DNA from: Paracoccus sediminicola
GTDB lineage: Bacteria > Pseudomonadota > Alphaproteobacteria > Rhodobacterales > Rhodobacteraceae
Assembly (NCBI RefSeq): GCF_027912835.1
Contig: NZ_CP115768.1
Location: 744,001-808,000 of the forward strand
Length of the DNA stretch: 64,000 bases
Direction of reading: 5' to 3'
Below the pieces are notes generated by a model. That model was not told the DNA's origin. It did not search any database and worked only from the letters and a program-made list of their open reading frames with translations. The position numbers were made by a program, and so were the translations under genes. Shown in pieces: positions 9,176 to 17,857 of the stretch (position 1 is the first letter of the stretch; each line of letters starts with the position of its first letter).

Positions 9176-10405
9176 ATGGACTATGATGCCGCTCTCGACC
9201 AGGCCATTGGCAGGCTGCATGACGAAGGACGCTACCGCACCTTTATCGACATCGAACGTCGCAAGGGCGCCTTCCCGAATGCCGTCTGGACCCGACCCGA
9301 CGGGACCGAGCAGGACATCACCGTGTGGTGCGGCAACGACTATCTCGGCATGGGCCAGCACCCGGTCGTGCTGAACGCCATGCATGAGGCGCTGGATGCC
9401 ACCGGCGCCGGTTCCGGCGGGACGCGCAATATCTCGGGGACCACGATCTATCACAAGCGGCTCGAGGCCGAGCTGTCCGACCTGCACGGCAAACAGGCCG
9501 CGCTGGTGTTTTCCTCGGCCTATATCGCCAATGACGCCACGCTCTCGACGCTGCGGCGGCTGTTTCCGGGGCTGATCATCTATTCCGACGCGCTGAACCA
9601 TGCCTCGATGATCGAGGGGATCAAGCGCTTCGACGGCGCCAAGCGGATCTTCTGCCATAACGACGTGGAACATCTGCGCGCGTTGCTCGAGGCCGACGAT
9701 CCGGATGCGCCCAAGCTGATCGCCTTCGAATCGATCTATTCGATGGATGGCGATTTCGGCCGCATTGCCGAGATCTGCGATCTGGCCGACGAATTCGGCG
9801 CTCTGACCTATCTGGACGAGGTTCACGCGGTCGGCATGTATGGGCCGCGCGGCGGCGGTGTCGCCGAACGGGACGGGCTGACCGACCGCATCGACCTGAT
9901 CAACGGCACGCTCGGCAAGGCTTTCGGCGTGTTCGGCGGCTATATCGCCGCGAGCGCGAAGATGGTCGATGCGATTCGCTCCTACGCGCCCGGTTTCATC
10001 TTTACAACTTCACTGCCGCCCGCGGTGGCGGCAGGGGCGGCGGCCTCGATCGCCTTCCTGAAAACCGAGGCTGGTCAAGAGCTTCGCGACATGCAGCAGC
10101 TTCATGCCCGCATTCTCAAGATGCGGCTCAAGGGGCTGGGGATGCCGATCATCGATCATGGCAGCCATATCGTGCCGGTCCATGTCGGCAACCCGGTCCA
10201 TTGCAAGGCGCTTTCGGACATGCTGCTGAACGATTTCGGCGTGTATGTGCAGCCGATCAACTTCCCCACCGTGCCGCGCGGCACGGAAAGGCTGCGTTTC
10301 ACGCCCTCACCGGTCCACAGCCCCGACCAGATCGAGGCGCTGGTGCGCGGGATGGATGCGCTCTGGTCACAATGCGAACTGAATCGCTCGGTCGCGGTGG
10401 CGTGA
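9176..10405 (+). CDS. hemA: 5-aminolevulinate synthase
   Basis: PLP enzyme condensing glycine with succinyl-CoA to 5-aminolevulinate, the first step of tetrapyrrole synthesis by the C4 route of alphaproteobacteria. It has the standard bacterial ALAS length of 409 residues. Seen are the N-terminal [23 protein letters not shown], the glycine-rich [12 protein letters not shown] (77-88), the PLP aspartate in [12 protein letters not shown] (212-223) and the Schiff-base lysine Lys248 in [14 protein letters not shown]. The family is close to KBL and BioF, but the N-terminus and active-site context fit ALAS. An FNR-type box lies 60 bases upstream. Confidence 0.97.
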   Translation: MDYDAALDQAIGRLHDEGRYRTFIDIERRKGAFPNAVWTRPDGTEQDITVWCGNDYLGMGQHPVVLNAMHEALDATGAGSGGTRNISGTTIYHKRLEAELSDLHGKQAALVFSSAYIANDATLSTLRRLFPGLIIYSDALNHASMIEGIKRFDGAKRIFCHNDVEHLRALLEADDPDAPKLIAFESIYSMDGDFGRIAEICDLADEFGALTYLDEVHAVGMYGPRGGGVAERDGLTDRIDLINGTLGKAFGVFGGYIAASAKMVDAIRSYAPGFIFTTSLPPAVAAGAAASIAFLKTEAGQELRDMQQLHARILKMRLKGLGMPIIDHGSHIVPVHVGNPVHCKALSDMLLNDFGVYVQPINFPTVPRGTERLRFTPSPVHSPDQIEALVRGMDALWSQCELNRSVAVA

Positions 10406-10518
10406 ACCGGCTTGCGGGGTGATCCCCTCTCGCCTCTGTGATAACCTTGTCTTAATCAACCGATGCAAAGTTGCGATTCGCGCGACGTGCTACGAGCAGG
10501 AAGTATAGGACAGGCGTT

Positions 10519-11811
10519 ATGATCGGGCTGAAGGCAAAGGCTACGCCACAGCATGATGGCGCTGCACCTGAGGGTGACGGCGGTTTCGATGATTTCGAGA
10601 CACGCCTCGGCGATCTGATGCGGGGCGAACGGGCGACCCTCGGGAAGTCGCTTCTGGATGTGCAGCGCGAACTGCGGATCCGGGCCAGCTATATCGCCGC
10701 GATCGAGAATTGCGATGTCTCGGCCTTCGATGCGCCCAGCTTCATTTCTGGCTATGTCCGTTCCTATGCGCGCTATCTCAAGATGGACCCGGACTGGGTC
10801 TTTGCCCGGTTCTGCGCCGAATCGGGGTTCGAGCCGACGCATGGCATGTCGCCCATCGCGTCCGGCCCCAAGCCGCAGCGCCGCCCCGCCGATCCGGCCG
10901 AGGCGCTGGCCAATCCTCATGCGATCTTCATCCCCCAGCCAGAGCCGTTCTGGTCCTCGGTCGAGCCGCGTGCCATCGGGTCGGTCATGGTGCTGGTCGC
11001 GCTTGTCGCCGGGCTCGGCTATGGCGGATGGTCGGTGTTGCAGGAATTGCAGAAGGTGAACCTGACGCCGGGCGATCAGCCGCCGGGCGTGACCGCCTCG
11101 CTGGATCCGGCTGAGACTGCGTCGCAGCCCGCCATGGAAGAGGTGGACGACCTTGCCGTCAATCTTCCGCAGCCCGACGGAATCGACCGCATATATCGCC
11201 CGCAAGTGCTTGAAATTCCGGTGCTGACGGCGCGGGACGGACCCATCGCCGCGATAGATCCCGAACTGCCCGCGCCGCAGGACATCGCCGCCGCGACCCC
11301 CAGCGATGCCGGCAGCAGCAATGCCGTCGCCGCCGCGCCCGATGCGCCGCGCGACATGGTGCAGGCGATGGATTACGGCCCGCAGCTGCCAGAGGATCAG
11401 CTTGCCGTCCGCACCGTCGCCCCCGATGCACCCGAGCTTGAACTTATGGCGGTGCGCCCGGCCTGGGTGCGCGTGACCTCGGCCGATGGCACGGTGCTGC
11501 TGGAAAAGACCATGGATGCGGGTGAGCGTTTTGCCATGCCCAAGCTGGAAGCCCCCCCGATCCTGCGCGCGGGCAATTCCGGCGCGGTGTATTTCTCGGT
11601 GAATGGGCGGACCTATGGCCCCGCAGCGCCGGGCGCGCAGGTGGTGAAAAATCTCGAATTGTCGCCGGCCAATCTGACGGCGCGCTATGCCTTTGCCGAT
11701 CTCAGCCAGGATGACGATCTGCGCGAGATGATCTCTGTGGCCTCTGCCGATCCGGCGATGATCGCGTCCGAGACAGGCGATGCACAGCCGGTGCCGCTCG
11801 GTCAGGACTGA
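10519..11811 (+). CDS. RodZ-like helix-turn-helix membrane protein with DUF4115 domain
   Basis: A 430-residue bitopic protein laid out like RodZ, the cytoskeletal partner of MreB. There is a cytoplasmic HTH_25 domain at about 28-95 (DLMRGERATLGKSLLDVQRE, then GYVRSYARYLKMDPDWVFARF), a linker, one membrane helix at about 153-172 (GSVMVLVALVAGLGYGGW), a long Pro/Ala/Asp-rich periplasmic region and a C-terminal DUF4115 beta domain (PAWVRVTSADGTVLLEKTM, then GNSGAVYFSVNGRTYGP). ATG at 10519 follows AGGACAGG; a longer frame upstream lacks a ribosome site. It is not next to mreB here. A role in cell shape is inferred from the family. Confidence 0.85.
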   Translation: MIGLKAKATPQHDGAAPEGDGGFDDFETRLGDLMRGERATLGKSLLDVQRELRIRASYIAAIENCDVSAFDAPSFISGYVRSYARYLKMDPDWVFARFCAESGFEPTHGMSPIASGPKPQRRPADPAEALANPHAIFIPQPEPFWSSVEPRAIGSVMVLVALVAGLGYGGWSVLQELQKVNLTPGDQPPGVTASLDPAETASQPAMEEVDDLAVNLPQPDGIDRIYRPQVLEIPVLTARDGPIAAIDPELPAPQDIAAATPSDAGSSNAVAAAPDAPRDMVQAMDYGPQLPEDQLAVRTVAPDAPELELMAVRPAWVRVTSADGTVLLEKTMDAGERFAMPKLEAPPILRAGNSGAVYFSVNGRTYGPAAPGAQVVKNLELSPANLTARYAFADLSQDDDLREMISVASADPAMIASETGDAQPVPLGQD

Positions 11812-11902
11812 CGCGGGCCCTCTGACGGTTCTGTCGCGTCGCTGACCGGCGTCATCGCCAGCGAGGCCCCGACGCCGCAGAACGGGCGCGCGCCCTGCCT
11901 GC

Positions 11903-12637
11903 TCAACCGATCTCGCCCCATCTTCGCTGATTGGCGCGGATCGCCGCGATGCGCTTGTCGGTGACCGGATGCGACAAAAGCCAGGCTGGCATCCCGGCTG
12001 CGCGCCCGCCAGCAAGCCTGTCCAGCTTTTCGAACAGGCTCACCTGCGGGGCCGAGCCGATCCCGGCGCGGATCATCAGCGCGGTGGCGAAGCGGTCGGC
12101 CTCGAACTCGTCGCCCTGAGACAGCCGCGCCGCCACCGCCATCGTCACCAGATTGACCAGCCACGGCCCGATAAACGGGATGAAGCGCCCCACAACCCCG
12201 ATCAGCACCGTGCGCAGCACGTTTTGCCCGGCGAAATCGATCATCCGCCGCCGCGTATGGCCATGGGCGACATGGCCCAGCTCATGCGCGACGACGCTGG
12301 CGATTTCCTCGGGCGTGACCTCTCCGGCATCCATCCGGTCGATGAAACCGCGGGTCACAAAGATCCGCCCATCCGGCGCCGCCAGCCCGTTGATCGTCGG
12401 GATCTCATAGATCTGCGCCTTGATGCGCGGCAAATCCATCGCCGCGCCGAGCCGGTCGAGAAGCGGGTTCAGCCTGGCGTGGTTCATCGGCGTCGAGCGC
12501 TCGGCCAGCTCGCGCTTCAGCCGCCAGCTCGAAAAGAACCACATCGCGGCGGTATAGGCGATAATCAGCAGCAGGGGCAGGAATTTGAGCATGGCCAAGA
12601 TGTGGGCCACGGCCTGCCGCGGATCAAGGCTTTTCAT
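11903..12637 (-). CDS. M48-family zinc metalloprotease (HtpX-like)
   Basis: A membrane-bound M48 peptidase of 244 residues. An N-terminal membrane helix (about 17-37) precedes the catalytic motif HELGH (His118, Glu119, His122). Two hydrophobic segments follow (about 140-168), then the third zinc ligand in QGDEFEADRFA and the conserved SHPVTDKRIAAIR. This resembles HtpX, which degrades misfolded inner-membrane proteins, but is shorter than E. coli HtpX and lacks its second N-terminal helix, so the exact subgroup is open. Convergent with the RodZ-like gene. Confidence 0.85.
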   Translation of the reverse strand: MKSLDPRQAVAHILAMLKFLPLLLIIAYTAAMWFFSSWRLKRELAERSTPMNHARLNPLLDRLGAAMDLPRIKAQIYEIPTINGLAAPDGRIFVTRGFIDRMDAGEVTPEEIASVVAHELGHVAHGHTRRRMIDFAGQNVLRTVLIGVVGRFIPFIGPWLVNLVTMAVAARLSQGDEFEADRFATALMIRAGIGSAPQVSLFEKLDRLAGGRAAGMPAWLLSHPVTDKRIAAIRANQRRWGEIG

Positions 12638-12673
12638 CCAGAGCGGGGCGCATGATGCATCCGCCGGGAGGAA

Positions 12674-12734
12674 GGTATTTTTACACCGAAGAGGGGCGGT
12701 GTGCGGCCTGTGGTATCTTCGGTGGTCAAATACC
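12674..12734. repeat. Imperfect inverted repeat, dispersed-element type
   Basis: Two 19-base arms, 12674-12692 (GGTATTTTTACACCGAAGA) and 12716-12734, are reverse complements at 16 of 19 positions and are separated by 23 bases. The pair lies in the 121-base gap between the vWA gene and the M48 gene. Each arm resembles the element at 19786-19828 and 41755-41775 (GG-TATTT ... GG-TGAA). It could fold into a stem in RNA; there is no T-run after it. Confidence 0.55.
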
Positions 12735-12758
12735 TATTGGCGGAGATACCGGTGCGGC

Positions 12759-13940
12759 CTATCCCAGGACGCGCATCGCGCGGGTCAGCCCGTCCAGCGT
12801 CAGCGGCATCATCCGGTTCTCGAAGATTTCCTCGATCATCCCGATCGAGCGGGTATAGCGCCAGTGTTGTTCCCGCACCGGGTTCAGCCAGACATGATCG
12901 GGCCAGGTCTCGGCCGCGCGTTGCAGCCATAGCGCGCCGGGTTCCTCGTTCCAGTGCTCATTCGCGCCGCCCGGCATGGCGACCTCATAGGGCGACATCG
13001 AGGCATCCCCGACGAAGATGCATTTATAATCGCGCCCGTAGCGGTGGAGAATGTCCCAGGTCGGGGTGGTTTCGGTCCAGCGACGACGCGAGTCCTTCCA
13101 GACGGCTTCATAGAGGCAGTTATGGAAGAAGAAATGTTCCATGTGCTTGAACTCGGCGCGGGCGGCGCTGAACAGCTCGTCCACCACCCTTATATGGTCG
13201 TCCATCGAGCCGCCAACATCCAGAAACAGCAGCACCTTCACCGCGTTGCGCCGCTCGGGCCGGGTCTTCACGTCGATATAGCCGTGATCGGCGGTGGCGC
13301 GGATCGTGGCGGGCAGGTCCAGCTCATCCGCCGCGCCGTGCCGCGCCCATTGCCGTAGCCGTTTCAGCGCCACCTTGATATTGCGCGTGCCCAGTTCGAC
13401 GCTGTCGTCGAAGTCGCGGAACTCGCGCTTGTCCCAGACCTTCACCGCCCGGCGATGGCGCGATTCATGCTGGCCGATGCGCACCCCCTCGGGGTTATAG
13501 CCGTAAGCGCCGAAGGGCGATGTGCCCGCCGTGCCGATCCATTTATTGCCGCCCTGATGGCGCGATTGCTGCTCGGCAAGCCGTTCGCGCAGCTTTTCCA
13601 TCAGCGCCTCGAAGCTGCCGGTCTTTTCGATCTCGGCCTTCTCGGCGTCGGTGAGCAGCTTTTCGGCCATTTTCTCCAGCCATTCACGCGGCAACTCGAC
13701 CTGTTCGAGCAGCGCCTCGACCGGGACCGCCTCGACGCCGGAAAACGCTTCGGCGAAGGCGCGGTCGAAACGGTCGATATGACGCTCATCCTTGACCAGA
13801 CAAAGCCGCGCGAAGTGATAGAACTCGTCCGGGTTCGTCCCGGCCACCCCGGCCTGCAACCCGCCCAGCAGGTCGAGATATTCCCGCAGGCTGACCGGCA
13901 CGCCGTGGCGGCGCAGGCTGTCGAGAAAAGGGCGGAACAT
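12759..13940 (-). CDS. vWA-domain protein (CoxE/YehP-like group)
   Basis: A 393-residue cytoplasmic protein with a C-terminal von Willebrand A domain. The metal site is a DxGxS variant of MIDAS (FLDVGGSMDD, Asp241/Ser245), followed by HFFFHNCLYEAVWKDS and FVGDASMSPYE. The N-terminal 230 residues are helical and basic, with MAEKLLTDAEKAEIEKTGSF and GYNPEGVRIGQHESRHRRAV. Such proteins usually work with a MoxR-type AAA ATPase in metal insertion or complex assembly, but no ATPase gene is in the window. Its ATG overlaps the stop of the 54-residue membrane protein (TGATG), so it is the third gene of a tightly coupled set beginning with the MORN protein. Confidence 0.85.
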   Translation of the reverse strand: MFRPFLDSLRRHGVPVSLREYLDLLGGLQAGVAGTNPDEFYHFARLCLVKDERHIDRFDRAFAEAFSGVEAVPVEALLEQVELPREWLEKMAEKLLTDAEKAEIEKTGSFEALMEKLRERLAEQQSRHQGGNKWIGTAGTSPFGAYGYNPEGVRIGQHESRHRRAVKVWDKREFRDFDDSVELGTRNIKVALKRLRQWARHGAADELDLPATIRATADHGYIDVKTRPERRNAVKVLLFLDVGGSMDDHIRVVDELFSAARAEFKHMEHFFFHNCLYEAVWKDSRRRWTETTPTWDILHRYGRDYKCIFVGDASMSPYEVAMPGGANEHWNEEPGALWLQRAAETWPDHVWLNPVREQHWRYTRSIGMIEEIFENRMMPLTLDGLTRAMRVLG

Positions 13941-14104
13941 CAGGCCAGACGTTCGATAACGAGCGTGGCAAACAGCCCGAGCAGAGAGAAGATCATCAGA
14001 TGGGCGATGGCCCATTGCCAGCGATCCTTGCGGTTGCCGCCAGCCTTGCCGGCGCGGTGCCAGCCAAGCGCGAAGCCGATGATGGCGCAGGCGATGACGA
14101 TCAT
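13940..14104 (-). CDS. Small two-helix membrane protein, 54 residues
   Basis: A short gene wedged between the MORN and vWA genes on the minus strand. It begins on the MORN stop (ATGA overlap, 14101-14104) and ends on the vWA start (TGATG). The 54-residue product is a hairpin membrane protein: helix 1 MIVIACAIIGFALGW, a basic loop RAGKAGGNRKDRWQW, helix 2 AIAHLMIFSLLGLFATLVIE. Overlap with both neighbours and clean topology support a real gene. Function is unknown; the position suggests it joins the secreted MORN protein and the cytoplasmic vWA protein in one process. Confidence 0.75.
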   Translation of the reverse strand: MIVIACAIIGFALGWHRAGKAGGNRKDRWQWAIAHLMIFSLLGLFATLVIERLA

Positions 14105-15798
14105 TCCGGGTCTTCCTCTTCGGGTTGGGTGGCGGTGCCCGGGGCGGGCTGCGACGGGGCGGTGGTCGTCGCATCGACATTCTCGGCCGATTCGGGTTGG
14201 GCTGCGCCGGCGCCTGCGTCGTCGCTTTGCTGCGCCGCTGCCTCGGTGGCCGGGGCAGCGGGCTGTGCCGCCTCATCCGGCAGATCCGGGGTCAGGATCT
14301 CCATCTCGGGGGCGTCTTCGGGCGCTTGCGCTGCCTCGCCTGCGCCGCCATCCGTTCCGGCGGCGGGCTGTGGCGCGGGGCCCTCGGTCGAGACGGGCCC
14401 AGAGTCGGTCAGCCGGTTTTCGTCCCATTGGCCCGAGGCGACCTGGCCGGTGGCATAGCGCATCACCCCCTGGCCCTGCCGCTTCCCGGCGACGAAATTG
14501 CCGGTATAGCTGTCGCCGGTCGCATAGGTGGCCACGCCCTCGCCGTCGATCTCGCCATCTTTCCAGCCACCTTCATAGATGAAGCCGTCCGGGGTGGTCA
14601 GCTTGCCCTGTCCGGCGCGCAGCCCGTCCGAGAACTGGCCGGTATAGACCGTGCCATCGGGATAGGTGGCCTGGCCGCGCCCGTCGCGCTGGCCGTCCTT
14701 CCACTCGCCGTTATAGACATAGCCGTCCGGATAGGTCATGCGGCCCTGGCCTTCGATCCGGGCGTCGCGGAAGCTGCCCTCATAGACCATGCCATTGGCA
14801 TATTCGGCGCGGCCCTGTCCCTGGATGACGCCGTTTTCCCAGTCGCCCTCATATGTGGCGCCGTCGGGATAGGTGATCCGGCCGCGCCCGTCGGGCTGGT
14901 CGGCGGCCATCCGGCCCTCATAGACCGAGCCGTCGGGATAGGTGATGCGGCCCTCGCCCTGCATCTGACCATCCGCCCATTGCCCTGTATAGACATAGCC
15001 ATCCGTGCCGGTGAAGCTGCCGGTGCCGTGGCGCTTGTCGTTCCGGAACTGGCCCTCATAGACATCGCCATTGGCATAGGTCGCGATGCCTTCGCCCTCG
15101 CGCTTGCCGCCGCGCATCTCGCCTTCGTAGCGGTCGCCCGATTGCTGGGTCAGCGCACCCCGGCCCGACATCTGCCCGGCCTCCCAGACGCCGTCATAGA
15201 CCAGCCCGTCCGGCATGGTCAGCTTGCCCCGCCCGGCGCGTTGCCCGGCGAGCATCTGGCCCTCATAGACCGCGCCGTCCGGATAGGTGATCCGGCCCTG
15301 ACCTTCCTTGACGCCATTCACCCAGTCTCCGGCATAGCGGTAGCCGTTCGGCTGGGTCAGCACGCCCTCGCCGTGATGCATGGCGTTCTGGAACCCGCCC
15401 TCGTAACGGGCGCCATTGGCATATTCCGCAACGCCCGCGCCGGTGATCTGGCCCTCGACCCACTCACCCTCATAGCTGCCGCCATCGGCATAGGTGATCT
15501 TGCCGCTGCCATGGGGCTTGCCCGCCGCGAAGCTGCCTTCATAGACCGAGCCATTGGGAAAGCGCGCGCGGCCTTGTCCCATGATCTGACCCTCGACCCA
15601 GTCGCCTTCATATTCATAGCCCGAGGGCAGGGTGTATTTGCCCCGGCCATGCTGGAGCCCGCCGCGGAACGTGCCCTCATAGACGCCGCCATCGTCATAT
15701 TGCTTGGTCACGATGTTCTGCTGTGCCGATTGCACATTATCCTGCGCCATCACCGGCGCCGCCACCGCCAGAGCCAACGCTGCGAAAGCTGCCTTCAT
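14101..15798 (-). CDS. Secreted MORN-repeat protein
   Basis: A 565-residue exported protein. A signal peptide (MKAAFAALALAVAAPVMAQ) is followed, from Tyr40 to about residue 453, by eighteen uninterrupted MORN repeats of 23 residues each (pattern YEGxWxxGxxxGxGxxxYxDGxx). The C-terminal about 110 residues are Ala/Pro/Glu/Asp-rich and probably disordered. MORN arrays form elongated beta-sheets and often bind membranes or partner proteins; a periplasmic scaffold or envelope role is inference. ATG at 15798 is chosen because it starts the signal peptide and has GGAG 7 bases upstream. First gene of a coupled set with the 54-residue membrane protein and the vWA protein. It diverges from nadE. Confidence 0.9.
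   Translation of the reverse strand: MKAAFAALALAVAAPVMAQDNVQSAQQNIVTKQYDDGGVYEGTFRGGLQHGRGKYTLPSGYEYEGDWVEGQIMGQGRARFPNGSVYEGSFAAGKPHGSGKITYADGGSYEGEWVEGQITGAGVAEYANGARYEGGFQNAMHHGEGVLTQPNGYRYAGDWVNGVKEGQGRITYPDGAVYEGQMLAGQRAGRGKLTMPDGLVYDGVWEAGQMSGRGALTQQSGDRYEGEMRGGKREGEGIATYANGDVYEGQFRNDKRHGTGSFTGTDGYVYTGQWADGQMQGEGRITYPDGSVYEGRMAADQPDGRGRITYPDGATYEGDWENGVIQGQGRAEYANGMVYEGSFRDARIEGQGRMTYPDGYVYNGEWKDGQRDGRGQATYPDGTVYTGQFSDGLRAGQGKLTTPDGFIYEGGWKDGEIDGEGVATYATGDSYTGNFVAGKRQGQGVMRYATGQVASGQWDENRLTDSGPVSTEGPAPQPAAGTDGGAGEAAQAPEDAPEMEILTPDLPDEAAQPAAPATEAAAQQSDDAGAGAAQPESAENVDATTTAPSQPAPGTATQPEEEDPE
14440..15681 (-). repeat. Eighteen-copy 69-bp tandem repeat encoding MORN units
   Basis: Inside the MORN gene the DNA has a 69-base period (23 codons) for eighteen units. 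Units are diverged at the DNA level, but some adjacent ones share long blocks, for example the recurrent ATCACCTATCCCGACGG (coding ITYPDG) on the coding strand. Such an array can gain or lose units by recombination, so copy number may differ between strains. Confidence 0.85.
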
Positions 15799-15914
15799 GC
15801 CCGTCTCCGTTCTTTGCCACCCGTGTAGCCGATGCGGAACCGTTGCGCAAAGCCTGCCGTTCACCTTCGCCGCGCGCTGCGCTAAGGCTGGCGCAGCGAT
15901 AACGAGGGACCGAC

Positions 15915-17585
15915 ATGACCGACAGCATCCGCATCACACTGGCCCAGCTGAACCCGACGCTGGGGGATCTGGAGGGCAACGCCGCCAAGGCCCGCTCTGC
16001 CTGGAAAAAGGGCAGGGAGGCCGGCGCCGCCTATGTCGCGCTGCCCGAGATGTTCATCACCGGCTATCAGACCCAGGATCTGGTGCTGAAGAACGGCTTT
16101 GTCGATGCCGCCGTCGCCCAGGTCGAGGCTCTGGCGCGCGAATGCGCCGATGGCCCGGCGCTTGGCATAGGCACGCCCTGGCGGTCCGAGGGCAAGCTGT
16201 ATAACGCCTATTTCGTGCTCAAGGGCGGCGAGATCGTGGCGCGTGTGCTGAAGCACGATCTGCCCCATAAGCAGCTTTTCGACGAGATGCGGCTCTTTGA
16301 TTCCGGTCCGGTCTCGGGCCCCTATGTGATCGATGGCGTGCGGATCGGCTCGCCCATCTGCGAGGATAGCTGGTGGCCCGAAGTGGCGGAAACGCTGGAG
16401 GAGTCCGGGGCCGAGATCCTCGTTGTGCCGAACGGCTCGCCCTATCACCGCAGCAAGCTGGATCTGCGGATGCGGCATATGGTCGCCCGCGTGGTCGAGA
16501 ACCGGTTGCCGCTCGCCTATCTGAACTCGGTCGGCGGTCAGGACGACCAGATCTATGACGGGGCCAGTTTCGTGCTGAATCCCGGCCCCGATGGCGGGGC
16601 GGAAAAGACCGTGCAATTGCCGCCCTTCGACGAGGTGATCGAGCATATCGACTTCGCCCGCACCGAGCGGGGCTGGCGGGCGAAGCCGGGTCGGATGGAT
16701 GATCAGCCCGGTGAATGGGAACAGGATTACCGCGCCATGATGACCGGCCTGCGCGACTATCTGCGCAAGAACGGCTTCCGCAAGGTGCTGCTTGGCATGT
16801 CCGGCGGCATCGATTCGGCGCTTGTCGCGACCATCGCCGCCGATGCGGTCGGTCCCGAAAATGTGCGCTGCGTGATGCTGCCCTCGGAATATACCTCGCA
16901 GACCAGCCTTGACGATGCCGCCGATTGCGCCACCCGGCTTGGCGTGCGGCTGGATACGGTGAAGATCGACGGCGCGCGCGATGCGGTATCCGACGCGCTC
17001 GCCCATCTGATGGAGGGCACGACGCCCGACGTGACCGAGGAAAACATCCAGTCCCGGCTGCGCGGGCTGATGCTGATGGCGATTTCCAACAAATTCGGGG
17101 AAATGCTGCTGACCACCGGCAATAAATCCGAGGTCGCGGTGGGTTATGCGACGATCTATGGCGACATGGCGGGTGGCTATAACCCGATCAAGGATCTGTA
17201 CAAGACCCGCGTGTTCGAGACCTGCCGCTGGCGCAACGAGAACCATCGCGGCTGGATGATGGGTAGGACCGGAGAGGTCATCCCGCCCCGGATCATTTCA
17301 AAACCCCCAAGCGCCGAACTGCGCCCCGACCAGAAGGACAGCGATTCCCTGCCGCCCTATGACGTGCTGGACCAGATCCTGTTCGGTCTGGTCGAAGAGG
17401 ATCTGTCGCTGAAAGAGCTGGTCGCGCGCGGCTTTGACGTCGAGACGGTGAAGAAGGTCGAAAAGCTGCTGTATCAGAGCGAATGGAAACGCTATCAGGC
17501 CGCGCCGGGGCCGCGCATCTCGACCAAGGCCTTCTGGCTGGACCGCCGCTATCCTCTGGTGAACCGCTGGCGGGATGAGTTATAG
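15915..17585 (+). CDS. nadE: Glutamine-hydrolysing NAD+ synthase
   Basis: Last step of NAD synthesis: amidation of deamido-NAD+ with glutamine-derived ammonia and ATP. Two domains in 556 residues. The N-terminal nitrilase-type glutaminase has the triad Glu45 (LPEMFITGY), Lys113 (VLKHDLPHKQ) and Cys149 (GSPICEDSWWPE). The C-terminal synthetase has the P-loop SGGIDS (296-301), and further on NKSEVAVGYATIYGDMAGGY and KPPSAELRPDQKD. Length and order are normal for the glutamine-dependent form. It stands alone on its strand between the divergent MORN gene and the esterase gene. Confidence 0.96.
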   Translation: MTDSIRITLAQLNPTLGDLEGNAAKARSAWKKGREAGAAYVALPEMFITGYQTQDLVLKNGFVDAAVAQVEALARECADGPALGIGTPWRSEGKLYNAYFVLKGGEIVARVLKHDLPHKQLFDEMRLFDSGPVSGPYVIDGVRIGSPICEDSWWPEVAETLEESGAEILVVPNGSPYHRSKLDLRMRHMVARVVENRLPLAYLNSVGGQDDQIYDGASFVLNPGPDGGAEKTVQLPPFDEVIEHIDFARTERGWRAKPGRMDDQPGEWEQDYRAMMTGLRDYLRKNGFRKVLLGMSGGIDSALVATIAADAVGPENVRCVMLPSEYTSQTSLDDAADCATRLGVRLDTVKIDGARDAVSDALAHLMEGTTPDVTEENIQSRLRGLMLMAISNKFGEMLLTTGNKSEVAVGYATIYGDMAGGYNPIKDLYKTRVFETCRWRNENHRGWMMGRTGEVIPPRIISKPPSAELRPDQKDSDSLPPYDVLDQILFGLVEEDLSLKELVARGFDVETVKKVEKLLYQSEWKRYQAAPGPRISTKAFWLDRRYPLVNRWRDEL

Positions 17586-17857
17586 ACAGGGACGCTAACG
17601 GAGCAATGTCACGCTGGTCCATCTTTGTTGTCCGCGGCATGCGGCATCATCTTGCGTCGGCATGATTGGGGCGTGGCCCAAGTTCTGCATGACCGCCAGA
17701 TATCCGACGAAAGACCCTGAAACGAGTTTCATCCCGTTGCCGGGGCAGGCGTCTGCGCGTTGTCTGAAGCTTCCCTGTGCACGCGGTTTCTTGTGATGCG
17801 CGCCCTACTATGCATGAGTTGGCGGTGATTCCAGAACCAGTTCGGATGGTGAAAGTT

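Noticed and set aside
14440..15681. Regular repeats that might suggest a CRISPR array
   Set aside because: The 69-base units are coding, have no constant repeat/variable spacer plan and encode MORN motifs. No cas genes are present.
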